From JBBTWV01 sp038062615 (lineage in GTDB: Bacteria; Patescibacteriota; Gracilibacteria; UBA1369; UM-FILTER-53-11): a stretch of 6,683 nt of DNA. Position 1 is the stretch's first letter. Every line of letters starts with the position of its first letter. Of the stretch, positions 5,621-6,683 are shown in pieces. A program made the translations under genes and the position numbers. The stretch spans positions 1 through 6,683 of the forward strand of contig JBBTWV010000092.1 of NCBI GenBank assembly GCA_038062615.1, in the 5' to 3' direction. The notes beneath the pieces were generated by a model. It was given only the letters and a program-made list of their open reading frames with translations. It ran no database searches and was not told where the DNA came from.

Positions 5621-6613
5621 CTAAGCTTCATTTATTCTCACCCCGCCGCGCACGCCGCGGAAAGAGACCCGATCAACGGCACTGCGCCTGCCGAGGCAGA
5701 ACAGCCTAACGTTCACAACGAAGTCGGCAGCGGCCACGGCGCCAGAACTTCCTTCGTCTGGGAAGAATGTTTCGGGCATTAAGGCCACTTGAGAAGTTGC
5801 TTCTGTTCCCGTCCAAGCATCAGGAATGTAGTGATGCTCTTTAATAAATTGAATCATAAAAGCAATGCCATCATGCGCAGTTTGCAATTCAACGCCCTTT
5901 GGAATTGATTTTCCTTTTTCTCCGACCCAATCCTGCCCACTCATTGTCTCTTTGCCTATGTCTTGAGGCAGTATAATTGCAGAACGTTGGAGCCTCATAA
6001 AGCCACCATTCTTTCGTTCAACGTCCGTACCATGCGCAAGCAATTCACTTTCTGAAAAACCTCCATGTCCCTTCTTTGCGAGGGCTGTAGGACGATGAAC
6101 TACTTGTTGTTTTAAATACCCTTCCTTCCAAGCCCAAAGAATTTCATTTAAATCTACTTGTTGCTCCGTTCTTACCATTCTCTGGCCTCGACGAGTTTTA
6201 ATAACCAAGCTGTTTGCAGGCTTATCTTGCCCCTGTCCGCCACGTGCAAATTCTTCTTTAAGTGTTTTTTCTAGCATTGAAAACATCGTCTGCTCTTCTG
6301 GGTCTTCAGAAACAAGAGGTACGTCCATCGGTACAAAATTCACCGTATCATAACCTTTACCAAGTTCATTTGGACGACCTGATTTGGTAAATTCCTGATT
6401 TCTGGCAAATCCCGCCTTGTATTCTTCAAAGGTAGGTTTTGAATGACCTCTTGCTTCACGTTCTGGGGTAAAGACACCGAGTGAATCCCATACTGCCATA
6501 TTTTTATCGAAACTTGCTCGAAGGCGTGCCTCAACATCAGGCGCTAATTCGACGGTTGCTACTACTTGAGGTGTTGCTGCTTCACGAGCTTTATCCCCGA
6601 ATAGCTTCGTCAT
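5621..6613 (-). CDS. DGR target protein with C-terminal variable region
   Basis: A 330-aa protein whose C-terminal residues 289-326 are rewritten by the DGR, so it is probably a ligand-binding or surface-display protein with a hypervariable face. The fold of that region is probably C-type-lectin-like, as in other DGR targets; I infer this from position and the conserved GVRGG ending, not from a recognised domain. The first ~285 residues match no family I know. They are hydrophilic with many charged residues (for example DLNEILWAWKEGYLKQQVVH at 154-173), and the segment before the VR reads TSQVALMPETFFPDEGSSGA. No signal peptide, transmembrane segment or LPxTG motif is visible, so export would need another route or the protein may act inside the cell or in a phage particle. 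The ATG at 6613 is the only good start: an in-frame TAG lies at 6631-6629, with AGGA 13 nt before the ATG. The VR contains no stop. Confidence 0.88.
   Translation of the reverse strand: MTKLFGDKAREAATPQVVATVELAPDVEARLRASFDKNMAVWDSLGVFTPEREARGHSKPTFEEYKAGFARNQEFTKSGRPNELGKGYDTVNFVPMDVPLVSEDPEEQTMFSMLEKTLKEEFARGGQGQDKPANSLVIKTRRGQRMVRTEQQVDLNEILWAWKEGYLKQQVVHRPTALAKKGHGGFSESELLAHGTDVERKNGGFMRLQRSAIILPQDIGKETMSGQDWVGEKGKSIPKGVELQTAHDGIAFMIQFIKEHHYIPDAWTGTEATSQVALMPETFFPDEGSSGAVAAADFVVNVRLFCLGRRSAVDRVSFRGVRGGVRINEA
5637..5657 (-). promoter_or_regulatory. candidate initiation-of-mutagenic-homing (IMH) site
   Basis: At the 3' end of the VR on the coding strand lies an adenine-free GC-rich stretch, GGCGTGCGCGGCGGG, identical to the TR counterpart at 5211-5225. 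In known DGRs a GC-rich block at this position marks where cDNA integration begins. The first TR adenine beyond it (5210) is changed in the VR, so homing reached past this block or the block is shorter. The placement is inferred from position. Confidence 0.45.
5637..5750 (-). repeat. DGR variable repeat (VR) in the target gene
   Basis: The recipient copy of the TR, covering the third base of codon 288 to codon 326 of the 330-codon target gene. Fifteen codons have changed amino acid relative to the TR (residues 297, 299, 302, 304, 306, 308, 310, 311, 313-316, 318, 319 and 325), plus one silent change at Val300. Changes include Asn to Asp, Val, Cys, Arg, Ser and Phe. Invariant residues alternate with variable ones (F298, R303, F305, L307, R309, A312, S317, GVRGG 320-324), as expected for a scaffold presenting a diversified surface. 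Confidence 0.96.
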
Positions 6614-6628
6614 TGCTGCACGAAGGTC

Positions 6629-6683
6629 CTAAAAAGGCACGAGTTTTGCCAGGGCACGATTTGAGAAGAGATTTGGCTGATGA
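6629..6683 (-). CDS. possible 3' end of an upstream gene (partial)
   Basis: In the frame ending at TAG 6631-6629 the edge of the window reads HQPNLFSNRALAKLVPF, a plausible C-terminus. It would end 15 nt before the target start, consistent with one transcript. Seventeen codons are too few for identification, and another frame is also open here, so this is a weak call. Confidence 0.25.
   Translation of the reverse strand, partial: HQPNLFSNRALAKLVPF

Overview
The window is best read as a fragment of a small-genome uncultured bacterium, probably Candidate Phyla Radiation (Patescibacteria). The clues are a zinc-ribbon protein of the CPDCRQQRR type, which I know mainly from that group, tight gene packing, and a diversity-generating retroelement (DGR), a system enriched in those genomes. 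TGA ends the zinc-ribbon gene, so the TGA=Gly code of some CPR lineages does not apply. The lineage is inference.

Left part (1-3562), all on the minus strand and read right to left: an ABC-B type exporter half (580 aa), a multi-CxxC zinc-ribbon protein (259 aa) and an NAD-dependent malate dehydrogenase (308 aa). The last two overlap by ATGA. A possible next gene starts at 37 and leaves the window.

Right part (3595-6683) is a DGR. On the minus strand it has a target gene (6613-5621) whose last ~38 codons are a variable repeat (VR, 5750-5637). A template repeat (TR, 5319-5206) and a DGR-type reverse transcriptase (4592-3595) follow. Aligned base by base over 114 bp, TR and VR differ at 23 positions, and every one is an adenine in the TR coding strand. 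The accessory gene avd lies between TR and RT but on the plus strand, head to head with RT, and the two start codons overlap in a CCATGG palindrome.

Two lesions make this DGR unusual. A 268-bp non-coding foldback element (MITE-like, 23-bp perfect terminal inverted repeats, TA target duplication) sits inside avd; removing it with one TA restores an unbroken 114-aa Avd. The RT is split by a 9-G run that shifts frame between the two catalytic motifs; 7 or 10 Gs would restore it. The perfect adenine-only TR/VR pattern nevertheless points to recent activity. The DGR may have been switched off recently and perhaps reversibly, may be complemented in trans, or the poly-G change may be an assembly error.

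The 5320-5620 stretch is non-coding. It holds candidate hairpins and a weak candidate TR-RNA promoter. No tRNA, rRNA or CRISPR array was seen.
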